DNA from: Actinacidiphila acidipaludis
GTDB taxonomy: Bacteria; Actinomycetota; Actinomycetes; Streptomycetales; Streptomycetaceae
Assembly: GCF_019890725.1 (NCBI RefSeq)
Contig: NZ_JAINZZ010000002.1
Coordinates: 62,001-126,000, forward strand
Direction of reading: 5' to 3'
DNA length: 64,000 bases
Below the pieces are notes generated by a model. It did no database searches and was not told the origin of the DNA. It saw only the letters and a program-made list of their open reading frames with translations. Below are positions 8,788-17,239 of the stretch, one piece after another; within the stretch, counting starts at the first letter, position 1; the number at the start of each line of letters is the position of its first letter. The position numbers were made by a program, and so were the translations under genes.

Positions 8788-10083
8788 TTACGCTGTGCCT
8801 CCGCCGCCCCGGTGGTCCCCGTCGCCGCCCCTGCCCCCGCCGCCGCTGTTCCCGTTCCCGTTCCCGTTCCCGGCCCCGCTCCTGCCCCCGTTCTCCCGTA
8901 AGTGCAGGGCCCGCAGGGCGATCTCGGTGGCGAACCGGTCGTCGGGGTCGTTGAGGCGCTCGCCGAAGGCGCGGTCGAGGATGCGCAGCCGGTAGCGGAC
9001 CGTCTGCGGATGCACGCCGAGCTGCTCGGCGACCTGCGCCGCGGTGCCGCGGGTGGTGAGCCAGATCCGCAGGGTGTCGATGAGCCGGGTTCGCTGAGTG
9101 GCGGTCAGCCCGACCAGCGGATCGAGGTACTTGTGGGTGATCTGGTCCACCAGCGCGGGATCGCCGAGCAGCCACAGCGGCAGCAGGTGGTCCTCGCTCA
9201 GGGTCACCTCGCCCGCGTCGATCACCCCGGAGTCGGTGAGCGCCAGGGTGTGCCGGGCCCAGCGCAGCGAGTCGGCGGCCTCCCCGAGTGGCACGGTCAG
9301 CCCGACCGCGGCCCGGCAGCCGCCGAGCGCGGAGGTGAGCGAGGCGCGCCGCTGGGCGGTGAACGGTCCCGGCACCAGCAGGTGCGGCTCGGGATCGGCG
9401 AGGTCCACCAGGACGTCCCGGTCCAGCAGCGCCCGTGACGGATGGGCGTCCGGGGCGAGGGCCACCAGCGTGACCTCCTCCGGCAGCGGCCAGGCGGAGT
9501 GCTCCGCGAGTTCGGCGAGGACGCCGCGGGCGACCGCGGCGCCGCCGAGGATGCGGCGCAGCAGTCGGCGGCGGCGGTTGTCGGGTTCCTCGCCGAGTTC
9601 GGCGAGCGCCTGCTCGTAGCCCTCGCGGGAGAGTTCGGCCAGGTCGCCCATGTACGCGAAGAGCGCGTCGGCGAAGGTGAGCATGAAGGACGCGGAGAGG
9701 TTGTAGCGCCGGCCGACGGTGCGCACCCGGCGCAGCGCCACCTGGCAGCCGATCCGGTACGCGGCCTGCAGCGAGTCCAGGCTCCTGCCCTCGTACGCCT
9801 CGAAGCGGCCGAACTGGCGGCACAGGTCGTCCCGCAGGGCGCTGGTGGCGGTGGGTGCCGCGACCCTGTCCACGAAAGTGGCGATGCTCTGCTCGATACC
9901 GAATTTGATCACCCGGGCGTTGGGGCCTTCCAGCAGGTGACCGTATTCGGGGATCGCCGCGACGATTTCAGCGGCCATCTCCTTTAATAAACTGGGGAGT
10001 TCTGGTCGCATCACAGCGGCGAACTCCCGTGGAATCGGACCCATCGGTTCCGCTTGTTCCGGGGTCTGCCGCATGACGGTCAT
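8788..10083 (-). CDS. PucR/CdaR-type helix-turn-helix regulator beside the mce locus
   Basis: A 431-residue transcription factor. The C-terminal part carries the PucR-type helix-turn-helix (TAAQVAEQLGVHPQTVRYRL near residues 350-370, then RFATEIALRALHL). The N-terminal 160 residues form a helical sensor-like domain (FGIEQSIATFVDRV, AAYRIGCQVALRRVR) seen in many actinobacterial PucR-like regulators. The start is ATG 10083 with GGGAAGGGGGAGGGG upstream. The last 30 residues are low-complexity Gly/Asn (GNGNGNSGGGG), encoded by GTTCCC-type repeats at about 8848-8872, and are probably dispensable. It is divergent from the secreted-protein/mce block, so I infer it is the local regulator; the effector is unknown. 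Confidence 0.85.
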   Translation of the reverse strand: MTVMRQTPEQAEPMGPIPREFAAVMRPELPSLLKEMAAEIVAAIPEYGHLLEGPNARVIKFGIEQSIATFVDRVAAPTATSALRDDLCRQFGRFEAYEGRSLDSLQAAYRIGCQVALRRVRTVGRRYNLSASFMLTFADALFAYMGDLAELSREGYEQALAELGEEPDNRRRRLLRRILGGAAVARGVLAELAEHSAWPLPEEVTLVALAPDAHPSRALLDRDVLVDLADPEPHLLVPGPFTAQRRASLTSALGGCRAAVGLTVPLGEAADSLRWARHTLALTDSGVIDAGEVTLSEDHLLPLWLLGDPALVDQITHKYLDPLVGLTATQRTRLIDTLRIWLTTRGTAAQVAEQLGVHPQTVRYRLRILDRAFGERLNDPDDRFATEIALRALHLRENGGRSGAGNGNGNGNSGGGGRGGDGDHRGGGGTA

Positions 10084-10596
10084 CCCCTCCCCCTTCCCGG
10101 ACGCTGGTCATTGCGTCGGTGACCTCGCTGCAAGATAGACCACGTGTGCACGGAGCGCAGCACCTCGGACACGGAAACGTTATCGGTGCTGTGCGGTCTG
10201 CGATGCGGCGGAGACGGCGCGGTGGATCACCGTGGTCCGGCGCGTGCCGGATCGCCGCGGCCGTATCCGGCCGCCGCCCCGGCGCCGACCGTACCGCGCC
10301 GGCCGCGCGGCGGAGGCGGGAACCGTTCCGGCGCCGGCGGTTGCTCACCTTCTCACAAAAACCACCGGGCGCCTGTTGCCGCGGTGACAAAGAAATACCC
10401 GTCGGTAAGGTCCGCCGCAGAATCTTGGCGCGGATTATTGCGCCCCCGGGTTACCCGTGCGTAACGTCCAGCCCCGCAAGGGCAACCGACCGGAATCGGT
10501 ACCCGTATCCAGGTAGTGAGTCGCAACCGAATTCTCGCCCTGAACAGCGAGGACCGCGGTTTATCAGGCACGTCCACTCAAGGGAAGGACCAGCCC
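10084..10596. other. 513-bp divergent intergenic region before the mce locus
   Basis: No convincing gene: the open frames crossing it lack usable starts and are out of register with the flanking genes. It holds the palindromic element at 10450-10471 and should contain the promoters of the PucR-type gene (leftward) and the secreted-protein gene (rightward). The stretch 10440-10530 is less GC-rich than its surroundings, as expected of a promoter. Confidence 0.5.
10450..10471 (+). promoter_or_regulatory. Palindromic element, copy 1 (GTTAC-N6-GTAAC followed by GTCCAG)
   Basis: GTTACCCGTGCGTAAC (10450-10465) is a dyad with 5-bp arms, followed directly by GTCCAG. Nearly the same string stands before the next secreted gene at 11453-11474. 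It may be an activator/repressor site for the PucR-type regulator or a TetR-type lipid regulator. The GTnAC-N6-GnAAC spacing also resembles GlnR half-sites. Confidence 0.5.
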
Positions 10597-11229
10597 GTGC
10601 GCAAGCTCTCCACTCTCACCAGGACCGGCCTCGTCGCCGGCTCCGCGGTCGTGGCCGCCGTTGCCTTCGCGGCCGCTCCGGCCAACGCCGCCGGAACCTG
10701 GACCGTGTCCGGTGGCGGCAGCTTCACCGGTAAGTCCACGAACTCCACGCTGACCGACACCAGCACCGGCACCCAGCTCAAGTGCACCTCGTCGTCGGCC
10801 GGCGGTTCCGCGGCCAACGGCACCGGCCTGTCGGGCACCAACATCGGCACGATCAGCAGCGTCACCTGGAGCGGCTGCTCCGGCCCGCTGGGCATCACCT
10901 TCAACGTCACGGCGGACGGCCTGCCCTGGCACCTCAACGCCGTCAGCTACTCGGGCGGCGTCACCACCGGCACCCTGACCGGTGTCAAGGCCCACATCGG
11001 CGGGTTCGGCTGCACGGCGAGCTTCGCCGGCGCGTCGTCCACGGCGACCGCGACGCTGGACGTGAAGTACAACAACAGCACGCACGTGCTGTCCCTGCTG
11101 GGCACGGGCAACCTGCACGCCTACGGCGTGTCCGGCACCTGCCTCGGCCTGATCAACTCCGGCGACCCGGCCTCGTACAAGGGCGACTACACCCTGACGC
11201 CCGCCACGCTGAGCATCACCTCGCCGTGA
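10597..11229 (+). CDS. Small secreted protein of unknown function upstream of the mce operon
   Basis: Not recognised with certainty. The 210-residue product has a Sec signal peptide (basic RKLSTLTRTG, hydrophobic core, ANA-AG cleavage near residue 30). The mature domain is rich in Thr, Ser and Gly with beta-strand character and conserved-looking Cys pairs (LKCTSS, SGCSG, GFGCTA, GTCLG) that probably form disulfides. GTG 10597 is chosen because it begins the signal peptide and has AAGGGAAGGA upstream; the frame is open 81 bp earlier without a signal. It is followed by a terminator, so it is probably a single-gene transcript. Sharing a promoter element with the next gene suggests joint control with the mce locus. 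Confidence 0.75.
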   Translation: MRKLSTLTRTGLVAGSAVVAAVAFAAAPANAAGTWTVSGGGSFTGKSTNSTLTDTSTGTQLKCTSSSAGGSAANGTGLSGTNIGTISSVTWSGCSGPLGITFNVTADGLPWHLNAVSYSGGVTTGTLTGVKAHIGGFGCTASFAGASSTATATLDVKYNNSTHVLSLLGTGNLHAYGVSGTCLGLINSGDPASYKGDYTLTPATLSITSP

Positions 11230-11267
11230 TCCCGCGCTAGCGCGACGGCACTCCCCGCACCAGCAGC

Positions 11268-11298
11268 GACCCCGGCTCCGCGACCCGGAGCCGGGGTC
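11268..11298 (+). terminator. Terminator hairpin after the small secreted protein
   Basis: A perfect 13-bp stem, GACCCCGGCTCCG (11268-11280) with CGGAGCCGGGGTC (11286-11298), closes a 5-nt loop 39 bp after the stop codon. Its position and strength fit a factor-independent terminator of the GC-rich Streptomyces kind, which lacks a T-run. Confidence 0.75.
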
Positions 11299-11452
11299 CT
11301 GTACTCAGCCCGGCGACAACCGCGGGCCGGGCCCCGGCGCGGCCCGCTCACTGGACGACAAAATTCCGTTTTTCCCTTGTCATCCGGTGACAAGAATTCC
11401 CGCCTCGGGCAACGACTCCCGTCTTCGGCCGCTCGATCACTTGTCTGAGCTA

Positions 11453-11474
11453 ATTACCCGCACGTAATGTCCAG
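11453..11474 (+). promoter_or_regulatory. Palindromic element, copy 2 (ATTAC-N6-GTAAT followed by GTCCAG)
   Basis: ATTACCCGCACGTAAT (11453-11468) plus GTCCAG repeats the element at 10450-10471 with only a few substitutions. The outer bases change in a paired way (G/C to A/T), so the dyad is kept. It ends 29 bp before the ATG at 11504, so it overlaps or closely flanks the promoter. Confidence 0.55.
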
Positions 11475-11503
11475 GCGCCGAGCCTGCCTTGAGGAGTTCC
11501 GAG

Positions 11504-13255
11504 ATGAGGGGTGGCGTGAGACCGCGTCGATCGGTGCGGTTCGCGGCCGTCGCGACGGCGGCACTGGTGGCGGGGGCGCTGCCGGGCACGAACTCCGCGG
11601 CCAGCGGGGGGCGGGGCGAACTGTCCCTCGCCTATGCCTGCCAATTCGCCTCCGGTGAGCAGGACGTGACGATCGCTTTCACGCAGCGATTCCCGCAGAC
11701 CGCGACGGCCGGAAAACCCATTCAGCCCGGTGACCTGGCGATGGCCGTGACCATTCCGCGGGCCGGCGTCACCGCGATGCTTCCGGCAGCCACCGCTTCG
11801 GTCAGCGCCGAGAGCGACCTCACCGCCCACATCACCCAGGGGTCGTCCGACGCCGACGCCGACTGGTCGGGACTCACCGCGCCCGAGACCTCCCTGGCCG
11901 GGACGGACGACGTGGTGCTCACCCTCACCGGCAAGGCGCCCGCCGTCACGGTCACCGCGTCCGGCGACGTCGCCTTCTCCGTCGGGGTGCTGACGCTCAC
12001 CCTGCATCCGCGGGCGGCGGCCGCCGGCACCCCCACGACCCCGGCCCCCGGCCCGACGACGGCCCGCGCGGCGGGGACGGCCACGGCGGCCGCGACGGAC
12101 ACGAACGCCACGACGGCCGACGGCACGACGGCCAACGGCACCGCGTCGGACGGCACCACGGCGGACGGCACCACGGCGAGCGGGGCAGCGGCCGCGGGCG
12201 ACGTGACCGGCACCTGCACCCCCGAGCCGGGCCAGGACGCCGTCCTGGCCACGGTCCATGTGCCGGGTCCGACCGGCACCACGCTCCCCGGCCACTCCGC
12301 CGCCGCCGGCCCGGTCGCCGGGCGCGGCGGCCGGTCCACCGGCCACGCCTCCGGCGCCGACGGGACCGCGTCCGGCAGCTCCGGGCCGTCCGCGGCGGCC
12401 GGCCGGGCGGGCGGCACCATCGTCCCGCTCGACCAGCCCGTCCACTCCGGCGTCAGCACCTGCGGCAAGACCCCGATCGCCCCGCTGGACCCCAGGCGCC
12501 TGCCTCCGGTGAGCGACACCGGGATCGTCGTGCCCATGCCCGGCCAGCCCGCCTTCCCGCCGGGACCGATGTGCGGTTTCGCAGTGGGCTTCTCCAACGT
12601 CAACAAGCTCAACGGTGCAATGATCATCAACGATCCGCACGCCAAGCCGGTCCTGGCCGAGGTCAACTCCGGTCAGCGCAAGGTCCTGGACTACTCCAAG
12701 CAGTATGTCGAGGTCGACTCGATCATCGACCTGAGGCTGCCGCCCTCGGCGTCCACGTTCCTCACCTTCGGCTTCATGCCCACCACAGCGGACGTGGAGT
12801 TCATCCCCCGCGGCGTGTTCACCGTGGTGCAGACCGGCGACGACTTCTTCGGCGAGCCGATCCTCACCACCATCGGCGGCTACCAGGACATCCGGATCCA
12901 CAACGTGCGGATCAACGGCACCCCGCTGGACGTCGGCCCGGACTGCCACACCGCCAAGCCCCTCGACATCGTGCTGCACGGGCGCAAGGACAGCGGCCTG
13001 CCCGACGACGACGGCAAACCCGACTACTTCATCGACGCCGGCGGCCCGCTCACCGACGAGGACCTGGTGATCCCGCCGTTCACCGGCTGCGCCTCGCACG
13101 GCGAGAACCTCGACGCGCTGTTCACCGCCGCGCTCTCCGGCCCCGGCAACTCGCTCAACATCTCCCAGGGCCCCCTGTGCGACCCGATCAACGTCCCGGA
13201 GTCGTGCCTGCCCGAGATCCCGATCCCGCAGCTCCCGCAACGCAAGAAGAGCTGA
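11504..13255 (+). CDS. Secreted DUF6801-like protein, first gene of the mce transcript
   Basis: A 583-residue exported protein of unknown role. The signal peptide covers roughly residues 1-35 (RPRRSVRFAAVATAALVAG). The first domain begins LSLAYACQFASGEQDV and resembles DUF6801 of actinobacterial secreted proteins. A Thr/Ala/Gly linker with TTADGTT-like repeats (about residues 175-240) follows, then a second cysteine-containing domain. The C-terminal half (CGFAVGFSNVNKLNGA, SSTFLTFGFMP-like strands) looks like a second beta-rich lipid- or polymer-binding module. ATG 11504 has GAGGAG eight bases upstream. It ends 50 bp before the mce ATPase gene with no terminator between, so co-transcription is likely. 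I infer an extracytoplasmic accessory role in Mce-dependent uptake. Confidence 0.75.
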   Translation: MRGGVRPRRSVRFAAVATAALVAGALPGTNSAASGGRGELSLAYACQFASGEQDVTIAFTQRFPQTATAGKPIQPGDLAMAVTIPRAGVTAMLPAATASVSAESDLTAHITQGSSDADADWSGLTAPETSLAGTDDVVLTLTGKAPAVTVTASGDVAFSVGVLTLTLHPRAAAAGTPTTPAPGPTTARAAGTATAAATDTNATTADGTTANGTASDGTTADGTTASGAAAAGDVTGTCTPEPGQDAVLATVHVPGPTGTTLPGHSAAAGPVAGRGGRSTGHASGADGTASGSSGPSAAAGRAGGTIVPLDQPVHSGVSTCGKTPIAPLDPRRLPPVSDTGIVVPMPGQPAFPPGPMCGFAVGFSNVNKLNGAMIINDPHAKPVLAEVNSGQRKVLDYSKQYVEVDSIIDLRLPPSASTFLTFGFMPTTADVEFIPRGVFTVVQTGDDFFGEPILTTIGGYQDIRIHNVRINGTPLDVGPDCHTAKPLDIVLHGRKDSGLPDDDGKPDYFIDAGGPLTDEDLVIPPFTGCASHGENLDALFTAALSGPGNSLNISQGPLCDPINVPESCLPEIPIPQLPQRKKS

Positions 13256-13305
13256 CCGGAAGAGCCGACCCGCCCGTCCATCCAACTCACCCCCCGGGAG
13301 GTGCA

Positions 13306-14286
13306 ATGGGAATCGAAGTGACCGTCGAGGGCCTGACCAAGTCCTTCGGCAAGCAGACCGTCTGGCAGGACGTGACGCTCACGCTGCCGCCCGGCGAGGT
13401 CAGCGTGATGCTGGGCCCCTCGGGGACCGGCAAGACGGTCTTCCTGAAGTCGATCATCGGCCTGCTCAAACCCGAACGCGGCCGGGTGCTGGTCGGCGGC
13501 GTCGACATGGTCAACAGCCCCGAGCGGGACGTCTACGAGGCCCGCAAGATGTTCGGCCTGATGTTCCAGGACGGCGCCCTGTTCGGCTCGATGAACCTCT
13601 TCGACAACATCGCCTTCCCGCTGCGCGAGCACACCCGCAAGAAGGAGTCGGAGATCCGCCGGATCGTCATGGAGCGGATCGACATGGTCGGTCTGCTCGG
13701 CGCCGAGGGCAAACTGCCCGGCGAGATATCCGGCGGCATGCGCAAGCGGGCGGGCCTGGCCCGCGCCCTGGTCCTCGACCCGCAGATCATCCTGTGCGAC
13801 GAACCCGACTCGGGCCTGGACCCGGTGCGCACCTCCTACATCTCCCAACTGCTCATCGACCTCAACGCGCAGATCGACGCGACGATGCTGATCGTCACCC
13901 ACAACCTCGACATCGCCTCGACCGTGCCCGACAACATGGGCATGCTCTTCCGCCGCGAACTCGTCGCGTTCGGGCCCCGCGAGCTGCTGCTGACCAGCGA
14001 CGAGCCGGTCGTGCGGCAGTTCCTCAGCGGACGGCGGGCCGGCCCGATCGGCATGTCGGAGGAGAAGGACGAGGCGACGATCGCCCGCGAGCAGCTGCAC
14101 GGCGAAGGCGTGGGCTCCGGCGAACCGCCGCGGATCGTCCCGCAGCTCGAACCCACCCCCGGACTGCCGCCGCGGCAGGCCGTCCAGCGGCGCCGGGCGC
14201 GCGTGCTGGCGATGTGGGACACGCTGCCGGCCTCCGCCCGCACGGCCATCACCACCGGTCTGACCCCGCAGGGGGAGCCGGCATGA
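13306..14286 (+). CDS. mkl: ATP-binding protein of the Mce lipid importer (Mkl/MlaF type)
   Basis: ATPase that powers the Mce transporter from the cytoplasmic face. The 326-residue product has Walker A GPSGTGKT (residues 37-44), the signature ISGGMRKRAGLARAL, Walker B ILCDEPDSGLD and a switch His in IVTHNLDIA. The ISGGM-R-KR signature is characteristic of MlaF/Mkl rather than sugar or peptide ABC ATPases. A C-terminal extension of about 80 residues after residue 245 is typical of the Mkl branch. ATG 13306 has GGGAGG at an ideal distance. Its stop overlaps the first permease start by ATGA. In mycobacteria Mkl is encoded away from most mce operons; here it heads the permease genes. Confidence 0.93.
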   Translation: MGIEVTVEGLTKSFGKQTVWQDVTLTLPPGEVSVMLGPSGTGKTVFLKSIIGLLKPERGRVLVGGVDMVNSPERDVYEARKMFGLMFQDGALFGSMNLFDNIAFPLREHTRKKESEIRRIVMERIDMVGLLGAEGKLPGEISGGMRKRAGLARALVLDPQIILCDEPDSGLDPVRTSYISQLLIDLNAQIDATMLIVTHNLDIASTVPDNMGMLFRRELVAFGPRELLLTSDEPVVRQFLSGRRAGPIGMSEEKDEATIAREQLHGEGVGSGEPPRIVPQLEPTPGLPPRQAVQRRRARVLAMWDTLPASARTAITTGLTPQGEPA

Positions 14287-15101
14287 CCGCACCCGTCCGC
14301 CCGGCCGGCCGCGTGCGCGCACCCCGCCAGGGCTTTCCCGGCAGCGGGGCGCTGCGCGAGACCGGCCAGTTGATGACGCTGGCCGCCACCACCGTGCGGG
14401 ACGCCTTCCGGCGGCCGTTCCAGGTGCGGGAGCTCATCGAGCAGTTCTGGTTCGTCGCCAGCGTGACGATCCTGCCCGCGGCCCTGGTGTCCATCCCGTT
14501 CGGCGCCGTCATCGCCCTGCAAGTGGGCTCGCTGACCCAGCAGTTGGGCGCCCAGTCGTTCACCGGCGGCGCGAGCGTGCTGGCCGTCATCCAGCAGGCC
14601 AGCCCGCTGATCGTGGCTCTGCTCATCGCCGGCGCCGGCGGCAGCGCCATCTGCGCCGACCTCGGATCGCGCAAGATCCGCGAGGAACTGGACGCGATGG
14701 AGGTGATGGGCGTCTCGCCGGTGCAGCGGCTCATCGTGCCGCGGGTGCTGGCGACCATGCTCGTCGCGGTCTTCCTCAACGGCCTGGTCTCGGTGGTCGG
14801 CACCGCGGGCGGCTACTTCTTCAACGTGGTCCTGCAGCACGGCACCCCCGGCGCGTACCTGTCCAGCTTCTCCGCGCTCGCCCAGCTCCCGGACCTGTAC
14901 ATCAGCGAGATCAAGGCGCTCGTCTTCGGGTTCATCGCCGGCATCGTCGCCGCCTACCGCGGCCTGCACCCCAAGGGCGGCCCGAAGGGCGTCGGCGACG
15001 CGGTCAACCAGTCGGTGGTCATCACCTTCCTGCTGCTGTTCTTCGTGAACGTCGTGCTCACCGCGATCTACCTGCAGCTCGTCCCGCAGAAGGGAGCCTG
15101 A
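14283..15101 (+). CDS. yrbEA: YrbE/MlaE-type permease A of the Mce transporter
   Basis: Integral membrane permease (272 residues, about five or six helices after a 60-residue basic cytoplasmic N-terminus). It has the MlaE-family core: VSIPFGAVIALQVGSL, GAGGSAICADLGSRKIREEL with the conserved EELDAMEVMGVSP loop, and VPRVLATMLVAVFLN. With the second YrbE protein it forms the membrane channel coupled to the Mkl ATPase. The start overlaps the ATPase stop (ATGA) and the stop is 3 bp before the next start, so translation is coupled. Confidence 0.93.
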   Translation: MTAPVRPAGRVRAPRQGFPGSGALRETGQLMTLAATTVRDAFRRPFQVRELIEQFWFVASVTILPAALVSIPFGAVIALQVGSLTQQLGAQSFTGGASVLAVIQQASPLIVALLIAGAGGSAICADLGSRKIREELDAMEVMGVSPVQRLIVPRVLATMLVAVFLNGLVSVVGTAGGYFFNVVLQHGTPGAYLSSFSALAQLPDLYISEIKALVFGFIAGIVAAYRGLHPKGGPKGVGDAVNQSVVITFLLLFFVNVVLTAIYLQLVPQKGA

Positions 15102-15104
15102 GCG

Positions 15105-15980
15105 ATGACCCTCGTCGACGAGGACGCGCCGCGGGCCGAGCCGCCGCGACCGCCACGCCGCCGGGCCCCCTCCGGGACGCGCTGGCTGCGCTGGCTGGAC
15201 GAGACCGGCGACCACCTCATCTTCCACATCACCGCGGTGCTGTGGATCCCGCGTACCCTGCGCCGCTACCTCAGGGAGGTGCAGCGCCTGCTCGCCGAGG
15301 TCGCGTTCGGCAGCGGCGGCCTCGGTGTCATCGGCGGCACCGTCGGCGTGATGATCGGCATGACGCTGGCCACCGGCACCGTCGTCGGCCTGCAGGGCTA
15401 CGCGGCGATGAACGAACTGGGCACCACCGCGTTCACCGGCTTCATCTCCGCGTACTTCAACACCCGGGAGATCGCCCCGCTGGTGGCCGGCCTGGCCCTG
15501 TCCGCCACCGTCGGCGCGGGCTTCACCGCGCAGCTCGGCGCGATGCGGATCAACGAGGAGGTCGACGCGCTGGAGGGCATGGGGGTGCGCAGCATGCCCT
15601 ACCTCGTCACCACCCGGATCATCGCCGGCGTCGTGGCGATCGTGCCGCTGTACGGCATCGGCCTGCTGAGCAGCTACGCGGCCTCCCGGCTGGTCACCGT
15701 GTGGGTCAACGGCCAGTCCTCCGGCACCTACGACCACTACTTCAACCTGTTCCTGTCGCCCGCCGACGTCCTGCTGTCCACCCTCAAGGTGCTGATCTTC
15801 AGCGTCGTGGTGATCCTCGCCCACTGCTACTACGGCTACACCGCCAAGGGCGGCCCGGCCGGAGTGGGCATCGCCGTGGGCCGGTCGGTGCGCAACGCCA
15901 TCGTGATCATCTCGGTGACCGACTTCTTCCTCAGCCTGGCGATCTGGGGCGCGACGACCACGGTGCGGGTGGCCGGATGA
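15105..15980 (+). CDS. yrbEB: YrbE/MlaE-type permease B of the Mce transporter
   Basis: Second MlaE-type permease (291 residues). It has a charged cytoplasmic N-terminus with an amphipathic interface-helix region (WIPRTLRRYLREVQRLLAEVAFG), then the family core GGTVGVMIGMTLATGTVVGL, FTAQLGAMRINEEVDALEGM and TTRIIAGVVAIVPLYGIGL. The conserved NEEVDALEGMG loop is the cytoplasmic coupling region for the ATPase. Its stop overlaps the mceA start (ATGA). It is about as long as its partner but clearly distinct from it, as in other YrbE A/B pairs. Confidence 0.93.
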   Translation: MTLVDEDAPRAEPPRPPRRRAPSGTRWLRWLDETGDHLIFHITAVLWIPRTLRRYLREVQRLLAEVAFGSGGLGVIGGTVGVMIGMTLATGTVVGLQGYAAMNELGTTAFTGFISAYFNTREIAPLVAGLALSATVGAGFTAQLGAMRINEEVDALEGMGVRSMPYLVTTRIIAGVVAIVPLYGIGLLSSYAASRLVTVWVNGQSSGTYDHYFNLFLSPADVLLSTLKVLIFSVVVILAHCYYGYTAKGGPAGVGIAVGRSVRNAIVIISVTDFFLSLAIWGATTTVRVAG

Positions 15981-17239
15981 CCACCACCGACACCCGGACC
16001 CCGGCCGCTCCCGCCGCGCCGCGCCCCCGCCTGGGCGCCACCGCCCGCCGCCGCACCGCCGGCATCGTCTTCCTGCTGGTCCCGGCGCTGCTGGCGTGGC
16101 TGGCCGTCGCCGTCTACGACAAGTCGTTCGCCCACGAGGCGACCGTCACCGTCGAGACCGGCAGCACCGGCAACGAGATGCACCAGGGCGCCGACGTGAA
16201 GATGCGCGGCGTCGTCGTCGGACGCGTCGCGGCCATCCACGCCGACGGGCAGGGCGCCCGGCTCACCCTGGCCCTCCGACCGGGCGCACTGGACCGCATC
16301 CCGGCCGGCGTCACCGCGCAGATGCTGCCCACCACGCTCTTCGGCGAGCGCTACGTGGCCCTGATCCCGCCCGCCGACGCGGTGTCCGGCGGCCCCGCGC
16401 TGGCCGCCGGCGACACCATCGGCCAGGACCGGTCGGGCGACGCCATCGAGCTGCAGCAGGTGCTCGACAACGTGATGCCGCTGCTCACCGCCGTGCAGCC
16501 GCAGAAGCTGGCCGCCACCCTCAACGCGGTCGCCACCGCGCTGAACGGCCGCGGCACCCAGCTCGGCACCACCCTCGCCCAGCTCGACCGCTACCTGACC
16601 AAGCTCAACCCCGAACTGCCCGCGCTGAACGACGACATCAAGCAGCTCGTCACGGTCAGCCACGTCTACGACAGCGCCGCACCCGACCTGGTGCAGGCCC
16701 TCACCGACTTCACCAGGACCAGCGGCACCATCGCCGAGGAGCGCGCCGACCTCAGCACCCTGTACGGGTCGGCGACCTCCACCGCACAGGACCTCACCAC
16801 CTACCTGCGGCAGAACCAGGACAACCTCATCCGGCTGTCCGCCGACAGCCGCGGCACCCTCGGGCTGCTCGCCGAGTACGCCCCCTCCTTCCCGTGCACC
16901 CTGCGCACCCTCGCCGACTTCGTGCCCGTCATGGACAAGGCACTCGGCAAGGGCACCTCCCAGCCGGGGCTGCACGTCGACGTCACCTCGGTGCCCTCCC
17001 GCGGCAAGTACGTCGCGGGCCGGGACACCCCGGTGTACGGCGCCGGCGGCGGCCCGCAGTGCTACCCCGTCCCGTACACCGGCCGCGGCACCACCCCGCT
17101 CGCCAACTCCCCGCAGGAGAACGAACTGGTCAACGAACTCCTCGCGCCGGCCACGCACACCTCCCCGGCGGACCTGCCGGACTGGAGCAGCCTGCTGACC
17201 GGGCCCGTCTTCCGCGGGACGGAGGTGACGGTGCGGTGA
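15977..17239 (+). CDS. mceA: MceA-type cell-entry/lipid-transfer protein
   Basis: First of six MCE subunits thought to form an extracytoplasmic hexameric lipid conduit. The 420-residue product has one membrane anchor (about residues 27-47), then an MCE domain with the typical GADVKMRGVVVGRV and TTLFGERYVALIPP strands (about 55-135). A long alpha-helical region (about 150-310) follows, and a C-terminal tail with two Cys (FPCTLRT, PQCYPVPYTG). The start overlaps the yrbEB stop; the stop overlaps the mceB GTG start. The ligand (sterol, fatty acid or phospholipid) cannot be inferred from this sequence. Confidence 0.92.
   Translation: MTTTDTRTPAAPAAPRPRLGATARRRTAGIVFLLVPALLAWLAVAVYDKSFAHEATVTVETGSTGNEMHQGADVKMRGVVVGRVAAIHADGQGARLTLALRPGALDRIPAGVTAQMLPTTLFGERYVALIPPADAVSGGPALAAGDTIGQDRSGDAIELQQVLDNVMPLLTAVQPQKLAATLNAVATALNGRGTQLGTTLAQLDRYLTKLNPELPALNDDIKQLVTVSHVYDSAAPDLVQALTDFTRTSGTIAEERADLSTLYGSATSTAQDLTTYLRQNQDNLIRLSADSRGTLGLLAEYAPSFPCTLRTLADFVPVMDKALGKGTSQPGLHVDVTSVPSRGKYVAGRDTPVYGAGGGPQCYPVPYTGRGTTPLANSPQENELVNELLAPATHTSPADLPDWSSLLTGPVFRGTEVTVR

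Noticed and set aside
10516..10596. Longer N-terminus for the small secreted protein starting at 10516
   Set aside because: It would bury the signal peptide inside the chain, and the GTG at 10597 has a good ribosome site.
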